From: Candidatus Gastranaerophilales bacterium
Lineage (GTDB): Bacteria; Cyanobacteriota; Vampirovibrionia; Gastranaerophilales; Gastranaerophilaceae
Assembly: GCA_944324475.1 (NCBI GenBank)
Contig: CALUWK010000003.1
Coordinates: 1 to 64,000, forward strand
Reading direction: 5' to 3'
DNA: 64,000 nt
This document shows, in pieces, positions 43,471 to 52,778 of this stretch. The position numbers and the translations under genes are program-made. The number at the start of each line of letters is the position of its first letter. The first letter of the stretch is position 1. The notes under the pieces are model-generated. The model worked only from the letters and a program-made list of their open reading frames with translations, made no database searches and was not told the DNA's origin.

Positions 43471-44729
43471 TGGCTGGAGTTGTTGATGCGTTAAATATTA
43501 TAAGTAAAACAATGGAAAATATTTTAGATTTTGTTGCAAATGATAAGTTTTTGGCAGATGATTTTCAACAGTATCTTGAGATTAATAAAATAGAAATAGA
43601 ATCTGAAAAAGAATTTAATAATGTAATTATTCAGTATGTTTTAGATATGAAAATGCAAAATGGACTGAGAGTTTTAGAATATTACAGAAGAAATAATAAG
43701 ACTTATGATGAAGTAATTGATGCTCTTTTAAATTCTTTTTGTTCTGTTTTTAAGGTTAAAAAAGTTTTGTCTAATGCGTTTGAAGTTAATTGTTTAACTT
43801 CGAATGTTGATTTAACGATAATTCCGATGGTAAAAATGAGTCATTTAAAACAAATTGGAAAATTTGATTATATCCAAGCCAGAATAATTGAGTTAAATAA
43901 TGTTCAATATATTCTTGAGATTTATGATGTAATTTCGGAGTTTGATGTTTATAAAGCAGCTACGGTTGCGATAAAATATATGCTTCAAAATCCAAAAACT
44001 GCGTATTTTAAAAATGATGAAAAGAAAAAGCAACTTGAAAGGAGTGTTGAAGATTTTGGAAAAAAATTTGATGAGTATTTCTCGTCTCAATTTATAATAA
44101 CAACAAATAAAAAAGTTGATAGTTTGATTGAATTTTTTAATTCTTATCGTTTATCAGATAAAAAAGTAGATTATAGTCAATTAATCGAAGATATAGAGCA
44201 ATGCAAGTATTTTAAGGTGGATGAGTTTAATTGTGATGATGATACTTTTATGCAAAATGCAATAGGTGGATTTGCTTCACATAAAGAAATATATGATGTG
44301 GCGCTATGGCTAGACAAAAAAAGGGGTTTGTATATAATTCCTTTTTTGAAAACATTTTTTAAGTGTTTTGAAGATGATATTGAGGGAAAAAATGAATGTG
44401 TTAGAGAATTCTTGACAAGTGATAAAATTCCTCCGAGTGTTATAAAATATGTATGTGAGAAATATGAGAAGTTTTTTGATGTTGTTAATGATGCTCTTGG
44501 TACAAAATTTGATAATCTTGAAGAACTTTTATTTAATACTAAAGCGGCTTATATTGATTCGGGCGTGTTTTCTCCTGTTATAGTTCTTTTTAATTCTGAA
44601 TTGTTTTCAACCATGCTTGGAATAGAAGAAAAGAAAACAGATGAAAATATTATAGATGTAGGAAGAAATGATTTATGTCCTTGTGGGTCAGGTTTAAAGT
44701 ATAAGAAATGTTGTGGAAAAAATTTATAA
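43467..44729 (+). CDS. SEC-C zinc-motif protein, otherwise unknown
   Basis: 420 residues. Most of it is a helical region without a recognised family. The last 20 residues are a classical SEC-C zinc motif (DLCPCGSGLKYKKCCG), best known from the C-terminus of SecA but also used as an add-on in unrelated proteins. Start overlaps the tlyA stop (ATGATGG). Function unknown; zinc-mediated binding to SecB or ribosomes is the general theme of the motif. Confidence 0.82.
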   Translation: MMAGVVDALNIISKTMENILDFVANDKFLADDFQQYLEINKIEIESEKEFNNVIIQYVLDMKMQNGLRVLEYYRRNNKTYDEVIDALLNSFCSVFKVKKVLSNAFEVNCLTSNVDLTIIPMVKMSHLKQIGKFDYIQARIIELNNVQYILEIYDVISEFDVYKAATVAIKYMLQNPKTAYFKNDEKKKQLERSVEDFGKKFDEYFSSQFIITTNKKVDSLIEFFNSYRLSDKKVDYSQLIEDIEQCKYFKVDEFNCDDDTFMQNAIGGFASHKEIYDVALWLDKKRGLYIIPFLKTFFKCFEDDIEGKNECVREFLTSDKIPPSVIKYVCEKYEKFFDVVNDALGTKFDNLEELLFNTKAAYIDSGVFSPVIVLFNSELFSTMLGIEEKKTDENIIDVGRNDLCPCGSGLKYKKCCGKNL

Positions 44730-44795
44730 AAAAAGTCTTTTAAAAAGTAAAATTTTATGATATAGGTAAGTTATATTTAATTTAAGGAGTTTAGT

Positions 44796-45308
44796 ATGTC
44801 ACAAGAAAATCAAATTGAAGAAAAAGTAGAAAAAAAATGTAAATTTACTATGCTTGCTATTTTGGTTATAGTTTCTCTTTTACTTTCTGTTTCCTCTTTA
44901 ACTTTGTCAATATTGTCTTTTAAGGGTATGGGTACACCTGCTGAGGGTGGCAAGGTTGTAATTTCGAAGCAATTTGACAAAGGAAGAAGTCTTGACAAGG
45001 CAATGGCAACGAAAAAGCCTATGATAGTATTCTTTTACACTGATTGGTGCGGATTTTGCCAAAAATTTATAAGAACTTTTGATAAAGTAACAAAAGATAA
45101 AAAAATTAAACAAAATTTTGCAATAGCATTTGTAAATTGTGAAAATCAAGATAATCAGAAGTATGTTCAAGAATATAATGTCCATGGATTTCCTACCGTA
45201 TTTGTAGTTACTGAAGATGGTAGAAGAATCCAACTTGATAACAATACTTTCTTTAATGAAGATAGTGTTGAAGTCATTAAGAATAACGCATTGGATGCTA
45301 TTAAGTAG
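44796..45308 (+). CDS. Membrane-anchored thioredoxin-like protein
   Basis: 170 residues. A cytoplasmic lead, one membrane span (MLAILVIVSLLLSVSSLTLSI, about 17-38) and a thioredoxin fold with active site DWCGFCQKF, IAFVNCENQ, and the cis-proline in YNVHGFPTVFVV. It resembles the thioredoxin_7/DsbD-gamma-like periplasmic reductases. It probably works on periplasmic disulfides. AAGGAG precedes the ATG; a strong terminator follows. Confidence 0.88.
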   Translation: MSQENQIEEKVEKKCKFTMLAILVIVSLLLSVSSLTLSILSFKGMGTPAEGGKVVISKQFDKGRSLDKAMATKKPMIVFFYTDWCGFCQKFIRTFDKVTKDKKIKQNFAIAFVNCENQDNQKYVQEYNVHGFPTVFVVTEDGRRIQLDNNTFFNEDSVEVIKNNALDAIK

Positions 45309-45326
45309 TTATAGAATTTATAATTT

Positions 45327-45358
45327 AAAAATGCTCCACGACATCGTGGAGCATTTTT
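45327..45358. terminator. Strong bidirectional terminator
   Basis: A 14-bp stem, AAAAATGCTCCACG (45327-45340) with CGTGGAGCATTTTT (45345-45358), loop ACAT, between convergent genes. Confidence 0.92.
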
Positions 45359-45377
45359 ATTGTTTGCTTATTTTACT

Positions 45378-46505
45378 TTATACTGCAACTGTTGAATTTG
45401 CTTCTTTTACACATTCAATTAACGTTCTTGCTACTTCTTTTTGTTCTTCTTTTGTAATTTCCGCAAACATCGGAAGTGAAAGAACCAGTTTTGTATTTTT
45501 TTCTGTTATTGGAAGCATTCCTTCTTTAAAATTATATTTTGCATGAACTTTTTGTAAATGTAAAGGAATAGGATAATATATCATAGCTCCAATACCTTTG
45601 TCTGAGAGCATTTGATGGACTTCGTCACGGTTTGGTATTTTAACTGTGTATTGATGATACACGCAATATGTATTATCCAGTTCTTTTGGTGTTTCAATTA
45701 AATCGCATTTTGAAAATAATTCATTATAATATGCCGCATGTTCTCTTCTTGCTTTGTTCCAAGAATCAATATAGGGTAATTTAACTCTTAAAATTGCCGC
45801 TTGAATTTCATCAAGTCTTGAATTGACACCAATTTCATCATGATGGTAACGAATGGCACCGCCATGGTTTCTTAGTGCTACTACTCTATCTTTAATATAT
45901 TGAGAATTTGTTGTTAAAAGTCCGCCATCTCCCATCGTGCCGAGATTTTTGGTTGGATAAAAGCTAAAACACCCTATATCACCAATGGTGCCGACTTTTT
46001 TACCTTTATATTCCGCTCCTATTGCTTGGCAAGCATCTTCTATAACAAAAAGATTGTGGCGTTTTGCAATGTCAATTATTGTATCCATATCGCAAGGTTG
46101 ACCGTATAAATGAACAGGGATTATTGCTTTTGTTTTTGGTGTAATTGCAGCTTCAATTTTAGCGGCGTCAATATTAAATGTATCAGGATCAATATCAACA
46201 AAAACAGGTTTAGCTCCAACTATTCCGATTGATTCAGAAGTGGCAACAAAAGTAAACGCTGTTGATATAACTTCATCGCCTTCGCCTATATCAAGGGCAC
46301 GAAGTGCAAGATGAAGTGCGTCAGTTCCGGAGTTTAGGGTTACTGCATGTTTAACATCTAGAAATTTGCAAATTTCTTTTTCAAATTCTTTGTTATTTAC
46401 CCCTAAAATGTATGAGCCGCTTCTCATAACATCAAGTACTGCTGCTTCTGCTTTTTGTGCTATTGTTTCATATTGTCTTTTTGAATTAATAATAGGAATT
46501 TTCAT
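45378..46505 (-). CDS. DegT/DnrJ/EryC1/StrS-family sugar aminotransferase
   Basis: 375 residues, PLP-dependent enzyme of the nucleotide-sugar C3/C4 aminotransferase family. The PLP lysine is K186 in FSFYPTKNLGTMGDGG; other marks are TLNSGTDALHLALRALDIG, VDIDPDTFNIDAAKIE, VHLYGQP, EDACQAIGAEYKGKKVG, and the RLDEIQAAILRVKL loop. It makes amino-sugars for surface glycans or flagellin glycosylation (role inferred). GAGGAG precedes the ATG. A direct-repeat operator and an extended -10 lie upstream. Confidence 0.93.
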   Translation of the reverse strand: MKIPIINSKRQYETIAQKAEAAVLDVMRSGSYILGVNNKEFEKEICKFLDVKHAVTLNSGTDALHLALRALDIGEGDEVISTAFTFVATSESIGIVGAKPVFVDIDPDTFNIDAAKIEAAITPKTKAIIPVHLYGQPCDMDTIIDIAKRHNLFVIEDACQAIGAEYKGKKVGTIGDIGCFSFYPTKNLGTMGDGGLLTTNSQYIKDRVVALRNHGGAIRYHHDEIGVNSRLDEIQAAILRVKLPYIDSWNKARREHAAYYNELFSKCDLIETPKELDNTYCVYHQYTVKIPNRDEVHQMLSDKGIGAMIYYPIPLHLQKVHAKYNFKEGMLPITEKNTKLVLSLPMFAEITKEEQKEVARTLIECVKEANSTVAV

Positions 46506-46538
46506 ATTTTTCTCCTCGTTTTCTTCCCTGATTATTTT

Positions 46539-46587
46539 ATATTAGCACGATTTTATTTTTAAATTTATAAAGATTAAATAAAGATTT
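46539..46587 (-). promoter_or_regulatory. Extended -10 plus direct-repeat operator upstream of the DegT gene
   Basis: TGCTAATAT on the minus strand (46539-46547) is an extended -10. Twenty bases further up, where a -35 would be, lies a direct repeat ATAAAGATT (46567-46575 and 46578-46586 on the plus strand) with 11-bp period. The repeat overlaps the stop codon of the upstream tolC-like gene. The spacing is typical of OmpR/PhoB-family boxes. Confidence 0.5.
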
Positions 46588-47851
46588 ACAGGGCATCGTC
46601 ATCCAACAAAATATCATGTCCAACATTTTCCATTAGATCAAGGTATGATTTGAAAAAAAGGTTCATAGCGCTTAAATAATCACTTATAACGTTGTTGTAT
46701 TCATTTTCAATTTGAATAACATTCAAAAGGCTTGCTTCGTTTTTTCTGTATTTGTTTTTGTATAGATTTACTATATCTTGTGTGTCTTTTAGAATTATTC
46801 TATAGTGTTTTAGATTTTCTTGTGCGTATTTAAATTCATTGTAATCTTTTTTTAGAGCTATTTTTAGATGGCATTCATAAGAATCCTTGTTAATTTTTGT
46901 TTTTTCTATTGTTTTTTTTGCCTTATTTATGTCTGGTTTATATTGGTTTAGGATTGGTATATCTATGTATGCTCCAACAAAAGCTCCAGGAAGCGCTTCT
47001 CCTTTTGTTTGGTGAGCTGTTTGATAGGCTGTTCCTCCAGCTAAAGCTATATCCGGAATTATTTTGTGTTTTTGTACTATTAAATCTTTCTTTGCTATGT
47101 CGATGTTGTTGTTTGCAATTTTTAAGGAGTGACTGTATTTTAGTGCCATTTCTTCTATTGTTTTGTAGTCAGGGACAGTTATATTTAAAATATTTAAATT
47201 TTCGTCAAAAAGGTTATTTTCAACTGTATCATACATTTTTGAGTCGTCTTTTAAATTTAAAATGTCGTTAAAATTAAATTGCACTGCCAGCAGATTTGAT
47301 TTTGCACTATTTATAAAAACAAGTTGTCTTTTATGTTTTATTTTCGATTGCAGGAGCTCTGCTTCATAATTTATATTTTTTGTTTTTGATTTTGAAATGT
47401 CTTGCATTTGGTTAAAGAGCTTTTCTCTATCTTCATATACTTTTAATATTGATTTAGCATAAAGAATGTCGAAATAAGCTTTCATTACTTGTATTTTTAA
47501 TTCATGTTCAAAAGAGGAGATTTCTTCTTGGGTTTTGTTTAATTCTGAAATGACAACATCTTTTCTGGGTTTTCTTTTAAATAGTTCAATGGGTAAAAAA
47601 CCTCCGAATTGACTGGAGTTACCTCTTGTTACTTTACCCATAAGAAAATTTGATTGAAATTGTGGATTTTTTAGTTCATTAGCGATTTTTATTTCCTGAT
47701 ATTTAATTTCAATATCTTTTTTCTTTGCTTGGAGTTCAAGATTATTATTAAGCGCAACTTCAACAGCTTCTTGTGCTGAAATTTTTGTAATTTGAGCATG
47801 TGCTGTTTGAATAAGGCAGATTGTTAACGTTAAGATTATAATTTTTTTCAT
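46586..47851 (-). CDS. TolC-like outer-membrane efflux protein
   Basis: 421 residues. Signal peptide (MKKIIILTLTICLIQTAHA), then the duplicated long-helix/short-strand pattern of the OEP/TolC family (EAVEVALNNNLELQAKKKDIEIKY, YKTIEEMALKYSHSLKIANN, VNLYKNKYRKNEASLLNVIQ). It forms the trimeric channel of tripartite efflux or type I secretion systems. No inner-membrane pump or adaptor is adjacent. It shows the host has an outer membrane. The upstream operator repeat is shared with the downstream DegT gene. Confidence 0.9.
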   Translation of the reverse strand: MKKIIILTLTICLIQTAHAQITKISAQEAVEVALNNNLELQAKKKDIEIKYQEIKIANELKNPQFQSNFLMGKVTRGNSSQFGGFLPIELFKRKPRKDVVISELNKTQEEISSFEHELKIQVMKAYFDILYAKSILKVYEDREKLFNQMQDISKSKTKNINYEAELLQSKIKHKRQLVFINSAKSNLLAVQFNFNDILNLKDDSKMYDTVENNLFDENLNILNITVPDYKTIEEMALKYSHSLKIANNNIDIAKKDLIVQKHKIIPDIALAGGTAYQTAHQTKGEALPGAFVGAYIDIPILNQYKPDINKAKKTIEKTKINKDSYECHLKIALKKDYNEFKYAQENLKHYRIILKDTQDIVNLYKNKYRKNEASLLNVIQIENEYNNVISDYLSAMNLFFKSYLDLMENVGHDILLDDDAL

Positions 47852-47881
47852 ATTGTATTAAAGAGTCATTATCTTAACTTA

Positions 47882-47929
47882 ATTATTACAATAAAAAGAT
47901 GTTATTTTATAAAGATTAGATAAAGATTT
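47882..47929 (-). promoter_or_regulatory. Direct-repeat operator upstream of the tolC-like gene
   Basis: The same repeat pair ATAAAGATT with 11-bp period (47909-47917, 47920-47928 on the plus strand); 23 of 24 bases match the copy at 46564-46587. On the minus strand TGTAATAAT (47882-47890) lies 19 nt downstream in the position of an extended -10, the same layout as upstream of the DegT gene. The divergent pflB starts 72 nt away on the other side. Confidence 0.5.
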
Positions 47930-47956
47930 TTTATAAAACTTTACATAAAATTTTTG

Positions 47957-47965
47957 TGATATAAT
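47957..47965 (+). promoter_or_regulatory. Extended -10 promoter of pflB
   Basis: TGATATAAT (TGn plus a perfect TATAAT). A TTTACA at 47940 is only 14 nt away, too near for a standard -35. An AAGGAG ribosome site (47989-47994) precedes the ATG at 48001. Confidence 0.6.
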
Positions 47966-48000
47966 TTTTAGTAAAGTGAAAGTTAAAAAAGGAGAAAATA

Positions 48001-50043
48001 ATGAATTTTAAACTTGGTAAATGGCAAACGGAAATTAATGTTCGTGATTTTATTCAAAGAAATTATACTCCATACGATGGTGATTCCAGTTTTTTAGCTG
48101 GTCCAACAGAAGCAACAACAAAACTATGGGAAAAATGTTGTGATTTATTTAAACAAGAAAGAGATAAAGGCGGTGTTTTAGATATGGATACAAAAGTTGT
48201 ATCCACAATTGTTTCTCATGGCGCTGGATATATCGATAAAGACCTTGAAACAATCGTAGGTCTTCAAACAGATGCTCCCTTAAAACGTTCACTTCAACCT
48301 TTTGGCGGTATCAGAATGGCTGAAACTTCTTGCAAATCTTATGGTTACGAAGTTGATCCTGAAGTTACTGAAATCTTCACAAAATACAGAAAAACACACA
48401 ACCAAGGTGTTTTTGATGCTTATACTCCTGAAATGAGAAAAGCACGTCACGCAGCAATTTTAACAGGACTTCCTGATGCTTACGGTCGTGGTCGTATCAT
48501 TGGTGACTATAGACGTGTAGCACTTTATGGTATCGATAGATTAATTGAAGATAAAAAAGAGCAACACGCTTCATTGGATGGCGAAATGACTCCTGAAAAA
48601 ATTCAATTAAAAGAAGAATTAATGGAGCAAATCAGAGCTCTTCAAGAAATGAAAGAATTGGGTGCTATTTATGGTTACGATATTTCAAAACCAGCTCAAA
48701 GCGCTAAAGAAGCTATCCAATGGTTATATTTCGGTTATTTATCAGCAGTAAAAGAACAAAATGGTGCTGCTATGTCAATCGGCAGAACATCAACTTTCCT
48801 TGATATTTATATCGAACATGACTTACAAAATGGTGTTATAACCGAACAACAAGCTCAAGAAATGATTGACCATTTCATTATGAAATTAAGACTTGTTAAA
48901 TTCGCAAGAACTCCTGAATATAATTCATTATTCTCAGGCGATCCTACTTGGGTTACTGAATCAATCGGCGGTGTTGGTGTTGATGGTCGTCACATGGTTA
49001 CTAAAAACTCATTTAGATACCTTCATACATTAGAAAACCTAGGTACAGCACCTGAACCAAACTTAACAGTTCTTTGGTCAAAAAGATTACCACACAACTT
49101 TAAACAATATGCAGCTCATATTTCAATTAAAACTTCATCAATTCAATATGAAAATGATGATATGATGAGAGTGACTCATGGCGATGATTACGCTATTGCA
49201 TGTTGTGTATCATCAATGGTTGTTGGTAAAGAAATGCAATTCTTCGGAGCTCGCGCTAACCTTGCAAAATGCTTATTATATGCAATTAATGGCGGTGTAG
49301 ACGAAAGATTAAAAGAACAAGTTGGTCCAAAATATCGTCCGATTACATCTGAATATCTAAACATTGATGAAGTAATGGAAAGATATGAAGATATGATGGA
49401 ATGGCTTGCAGGTCTTTATGTTAATACATTGAATGTAATTCACTATATGCATGATAAATATTGCTATGAAAGATCTCAAATGGCTCTTCATGATAGAGAT
49501 GTAAAACGTTATTTTGCAACAGGTATCGCTGGTTTATCAGTTGTTGCAGATTCACTTTCAGCTATTAAATATGCTAAAGTTAAGACAATTCGTGATGAAA
49601 ACGGTTTAGTTGTTGATTACGAAGTTGAAGGTGATTATCCAAAATATGGTAACAACGACGATAGAGTTGACCAATTTGCAGTAGATATTGTTAAAAAATT
49701 CATGGGAATGATTAGAAAACACTATACATATAGAAATTCTATTCCTACAATGTCAATTTTAACAATTACATCTAACGTTGTTTACGGTAAAAAGACAGGC
49801 AACACTCCGGACGGTAGAAAAGCCGGTGTTCCTCTAGCTCCCGGTGCTAACCCAATGCATGGACGCGATAGCAATGGTGCTGTTGCATCTTTAGCTTCAG
49901 TTGCAAAACTTCCATTCAACGATGCTCAAGACGGTATCTCAAATACATTCTCAATTATTCCTAATGCATTAGGAAAAGACGAAGTATTTATGGGAGATTT
50001 AAATATTGAACTAGATTGCGGTTGCGCAACTTGCCAAGTGTAG
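48001..50043 (+). CDS. pflB: Pyruvate formate-lyase, catalytic subunit lacking the glycyl-radical domain
   Basis: 680 residues, against about 750-760 for a normal PflB, which converts pyruvate and CoA to acetyl-CoA and formate. The barrel is intact with the catalytic cysteine pair C401-C402 (ACCVSSM), [26 protein letters not shown] and [22 protein letters not shown]. It matches full-length PFL up to [19 protein letters not shown]. It then ends in a non-homologous cysteine-rich tail ([11 protein letters not shown]) where PFL would continue to the RVSGYAV glycine loop. That loop is encoded by the next gene. Codon use is biased to C-ending codons more than in neighbours, suggesting high expression. 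Confidence 0.95.
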   Translation: MNFKLGKWQTEINVRDFIQRNYTPYDGDSSFLAGPTEATTKLWEKCCDLFKQERDKGGVLDMDTKVVSTIVSHGAGYIDKDLETIVGLQTDAPLKRSLQPFGGIRMAETSCKSYGYEVDPEVTEIFTKYRKTHNQGVFDAYTPEMRKARHAAILTGLPDAYGRGRIIGDYRRVALYGIDRLIEDKKEQHASLDGEMTPEKIQLKEELMEQIRALQEMKELGAIYGYDISKPAQSAKEAIQWLYFGYLSAVKEQNGAAMSIGRTSTFLDIYIEHDLQNGVITEQQAQEMIDHFIMKLRLVKFARTPEYNSLFSGDPTWVTESIGGVGVDGRHMVTKNSFRYLHTLENLGTAPEPNLTVLWSKRLPHNFKQYAAHISIKTSSIQYENDDMMRVTHGDDYAIACCVSSMVVGKEMQFFGARANLAKCLLYAINGGVDERLKEQVGPKYRPITSEYLNIDEVMERYEDMMEWLAGLYVNTLNVIHYMHDKYCYERSQMALHDRDVKRYFATGIAGLSVVADSLSAIKYAKVKTIRDENGLVVDYEVEGDYPKYGNNDDRVDQFAVDIVKKFMGMIRKHYTYRNSIPTMSILTITSNVVYGKKTGNTPDGRKAGVPLAPGANPMHGRDSNGAVASLASVAKLPFNDAQDGISNTFSIIPNALGKDEVFMGDLNIELDCGCATCQV

Positions 50044-50066
50044 TAAATAATAAAAAGGAAAATAAA

Positions 50067-50312
50067 ATGAATACAACTCAACAAGAAGAAAATTTAATTA
50101 GTTTACTTGATGGTTATGTTGAAAAAGGCGGACATCATCTAAATGTTAATGTTTTCAATCGTGAAACATTATTAGATGCTCAAGCTCATCCTGAAAAATA
50201 TCCTCAATTAACAGTTAGAGTTTCAGGATATGCAGTTAATTTCATCAAATTAACAAAAGAACAACAAGATGATGTTATTTCAAGAACATTCCATTCTCAA
50301 CTAGGTGCTTAA
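50067..50312 (+). CDS. Separate glycyl-radical subunit of pyruvate formate-lyase
   Basis: 81 residues from the ATG at 50067, with AAAAGG about 9 nt upstream; it starts 23 nt after the pflB stop. It corresponds to the last about 80 residues of Pfl[22 protein letters not shown], then the radical loop [11 protein letters not shown] with the radical-bearing glycine G54, and [14 protein letters not shown]. It resembles the stand-alone GrcA/YfiD repair protein, but here the partner lacks its own radical domain, so this piece should be required for activity. A strong terminator follows. Confidence 0.93.
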   Translation: MNTTQQEENLISLLDGYVEKGGHHLNVNVFNRETLLDAQAHPEKYPQLTVRVSGYAVNFIKLTKEQQDDVISRTFHSQLGA

Positions 50313-50327
50313 ATTTTGATATATGAG

Positions 50328-50362
50328 AAAAAGCCGATAGATAAACTATCGGCTTTTTATAT
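50328..50362 (+). terminator. Intrinsic terminator of the pfl operon
   Basis: A 13-bp stem, AAAAAGCCGATAG (50328-50340) with CTATCGGCTTTTT (50346-50358), loop ATAAA. Confidence 0.93.
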
Positions 50363-50451
50363 ATTAAGAATATATAAAAAAGCTCGTATTTTTGTAAATA
50401 TTTAGTTCTTTTATAATATAATATTTCTTGTCTTTGGTTGGAGTATTATAT

Positions 50452-51699
50452 TTGAAAAGTTCAACAAGATTAACATTACATATATTTATTGCTCTTGTTG
50501 CAGGTATCTTGACTGGCTGGCTATTACCTTCATTTGCCGTTAAGTTTCAACCATTGGGTGACATGTTTTTAAGAATGGTTAAAATGATTATTGCTCCTTT
50601 GATTTTTGCTACTTTAACTGTTGGAATAGCAGGTCATGGGGATGTTAAAAACCTTGGTAAGATCGGTTTAAAGACAATAATCTATTTTGAAATTGCAACA
50701 ACAATAGCTCTCATATTAGGGCTCGTTATGGCAAATATATTAAAACCAGGAGTTGGTTTTAATATTGATGTAAGTTCCGTTTCAATGGCAGTTGTGGAAA
50801 AGATGAAAACTGTTCCACAAGGCCATTCTTTAATTTATATGTTGGTGGATGCTGTTCCAGAAAGCGTTGTTGAATCTATGGCAAAAGGAGATTTATTACA
50901 AATTGTTGTGTTTGCTATATTTTTTGCTTTAGCTGTTTGTGCTGTAGGGCCAAAAGCCCGTCCAGTTTTGGATTTCTTGCAAAGTACGTGTGATGTTATG
51001 TTTAAATTTACCGAATATGTTATGAAATTTGCGCCGATTGGTGTTTTTGGTGCGATTTCTGCTACTATTGGTCAAAATGGTATTGGTATTTTAGCAAGTT
51101 ATGCAAAATTAATAGGTATAACTTATTTTTCTTTAATTGCTTTTATTGTAATTGTTCTGGTTGTTGCTTGTAGAATTATAAATGTTCCGTTTTTGGGAAT
51201 TTTAAAGACTATAAAAGATCCTGCGCTTTTGGCTTTTACAACTGCATCATCTGAGGCGGCTTTACCTAAGGCAATGAGTCAAATGGAAAAATTTGGAGTT
51301 CCGAAAAGCATAGTCAGTTTTGTTATGCCTATGGGGTACACTTTTAATTTGGATGGTTCAACTTTATACCTTACTCTTGCAACTTTATTTTGTGCTCAAA
51401 TTGCAGGAATTAATTTATCGATTGAACAACAATTAATGATTATGTTTACTCTTATGCTTACCTCGAAAGGTATAGCTGGAGTTCCTAGAGTTTCTTTAGT
51501 TATTTTAACAGGCACTTTAACAAGTTTTGGTTTGCCGGTTGTGGGGGTTGCTATATTGCTTGGAATTGATCAAATTCTCGATATGGGAAGAACAACTGTT
51601 AATTTAATTGGAAATTGTGTTGCAACAACGGTCGTTGCTCGTTGGGAAAATGAATTTGATCACAAAAAAATGGAAAAATTTTTAGTTCAAAAAGATTAA
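50452..51699 (+). CDS. Dicarboxylate/glutamate:cation symporter (DAACS family)
   Basis: 415 residues if started at TTG 50452, which has GGAG 8 nt upstream; no ATG is available and the frame can extend to another TTG at 50428. Multi-pass transporter of the GltP/DctA family. Marks are RMVKMIIAPLIFATLTVGIAG, the serine-rich hairpin TTASSEAALPKAM, the NMDGS-type motif as YTFNLDGSTLYLTLA, and the DMGRTTVNLIGNCVATTVVARWE end. It imports C4-dicarboxylates, glutamate or aspartate with H+ or Na+. Confidence 0.92.
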   Translation: MKSSTRLTLHIFIALVAGILTGWLLPSFAVKFQPLGDMFLRMVKMIIAPLIFATLTVGIAGHGDVKNLGKIGLKTIIYFEIATTIALILGLVMANILKPGVGFNIDVSSVSMAVVEKMKTVPQGHSLIYMLVDAVPESVVESMAKGDLLQIVVFAIFFALAVCAVGPKARPVLDFLQSTCDVMFKFTEYVMKFAPIGVFGAISATIGQNGIGILASYAKLIGITYFSLIAFIVIVLVVACRIINVPFLGILKTIKDPALLAFTTASSEAALPKAMSQMEKFGVPKSIVSFVMPMGYTFNLDGSTLYLTLATLFCAQIAGINLSIEQQLMIMFTLMLTSKGIAGVPRVSLVILTGTLTSFGLPVVGVAILLGIDQILDMGRTTVNLIGNCVATTVVARWENEFDHKKMEKFLVQKD

Positions 51700-51763
51700 A
51701 TTACTCTTTTTAATTATTCCTGTGACTGATTTAAAAAGTGCTACATAAAAATATACTGTTTTT

Positions 51764-52768
51764 ATGAAGATTTTATTTTATGATATGGGAAATTTTGAAT
51801 TGGATTATCTTTTGGAAAAAATTCCAAATAAAATTGAGCCTGTTTTTTTTAAAAAAACTTTAAATTCATCAACTTATGTAGATGAAAAACATTTAGATGC
51901 TGAAGCTCTAAGTGTTTTTGTTACTTCAGATTTAAGTAATGAAATATTATCAAAATTTAAAAAATTAAAATATATATTTTTAAGGTGTGTCGGTTTTTCG
52001 AATGTTGATTTAAATTATTGCAAAGAAAACAATATTTATGTTTTTAATACGCCAAATTATGGTAATTCAACAGTTGCAGAATATGCATTTGCATTGATTT
52101 TATTATTGTCTAAAAAAATTTTTCAATCAAAAAATGATTTATATGAAGGAAAGGTTGAAAGAGACGAAATAACGGGAATTGAACTTTTTGAAAAAACTAT
52201 TGGTGTGGTTGGCGCAGGTTCAATAGGCAGGGAAATAATAAACATTGCTAAGGGTTTTAAAATGAATGTTTTGGTTCATGATATGAAAAAAAGCGGTGAT
52301 TATAATTTTGTTACTTTTGATGAATTGTTGTATAAATCGGATTTTGTAGTTATTTCTTGCCCATTAACTGATGGCACAAGAAAAATGTTTAATAAAGAAT
52401 CAATTTCAAAAATGAAGAAAACTGCAATTTTGGTTAATGTGGCAAGAGGTGAAATAGTTGATACTGAAGCGTTGTATAATGCATTAATTAATAAAAAGCT
52501 TTTAGCTTGTGGGTTAGATGTTGTAGAATGTGAAGAGATACTTTGTGAAAGTCATAAAAAATGTTTAAAAAACGATAATTTAAAAGAACATTGTTTAAAG
52601 AAATACTTTTTTATTCAAAAAATGATGAAATTAGATAATGTAATTATAACTCCTCATAATGCATATAATACATTGGATGCGCAAAAAAGAATTTTAGATA
52701 TGACTTTAGAGAATATTATATCTTCTTTTAATATAAAATCTGGCACTAAAAACTTAGTTTTGATATAA
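51764..52768 (+). CDS. D-lactate dehydrogenase-like D-2-hydroxyacid dehydrogenase
   Basis: 334 residues. Catalytic fold with the N-terminal substrate domain (LRCVGFSNVDL), NAD-binding GVVGAGSIGREIINIAKGF, the arginine and glutamate catalytic region (VNVARGEIVDTEAL, GLDVVE), and a late histidine in ITPHNAYNT. It best resembles fermentative D-lactate dehydrogenases, fitting the neighbouring pyruvate formate-lyase; other 2-keto acids are possible. First of a five-gene run through the UPF0210 gene. Confidence 0.85.
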   Translation: MKILFYDMGNFELDYLLEKIPNKIEPVFFKKTLNSSTYVDEKHLDAEALSVFVTSDLSNEILSKFKKLKYIFLRCVGFSNVDLNYCKENNIYVFNTPNYGNSTVAEYAFALILLLSKKIFQSKNDLYEGKVERDEITGIELFEKTIGVVGAGSIGREIINIAKGFKMNVLVHDMKKSGDYNFVTFDELLYKSDFVVISCPLTDGTRKMFNKESISKMKKTAILVNVARGEIVDTEALYNALINKKLLACGLDVVECEEILCESHKKCLKNDNLKEHCLKKYFFIQKMMKLDNVIITPHNAYNTLDAQKRILDMTLENIISSFNIKSGTKNLVLI

Positions 52769-52778
52769 TTATTTTACT

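Noticed and set aside
50000-50070. A frameshift breaking a single pfl gene
   Set aside because: The first protein ends in its own tail that does not match PFL, and the second has a proper ribosome site and start; no single base change would join them smoothly.
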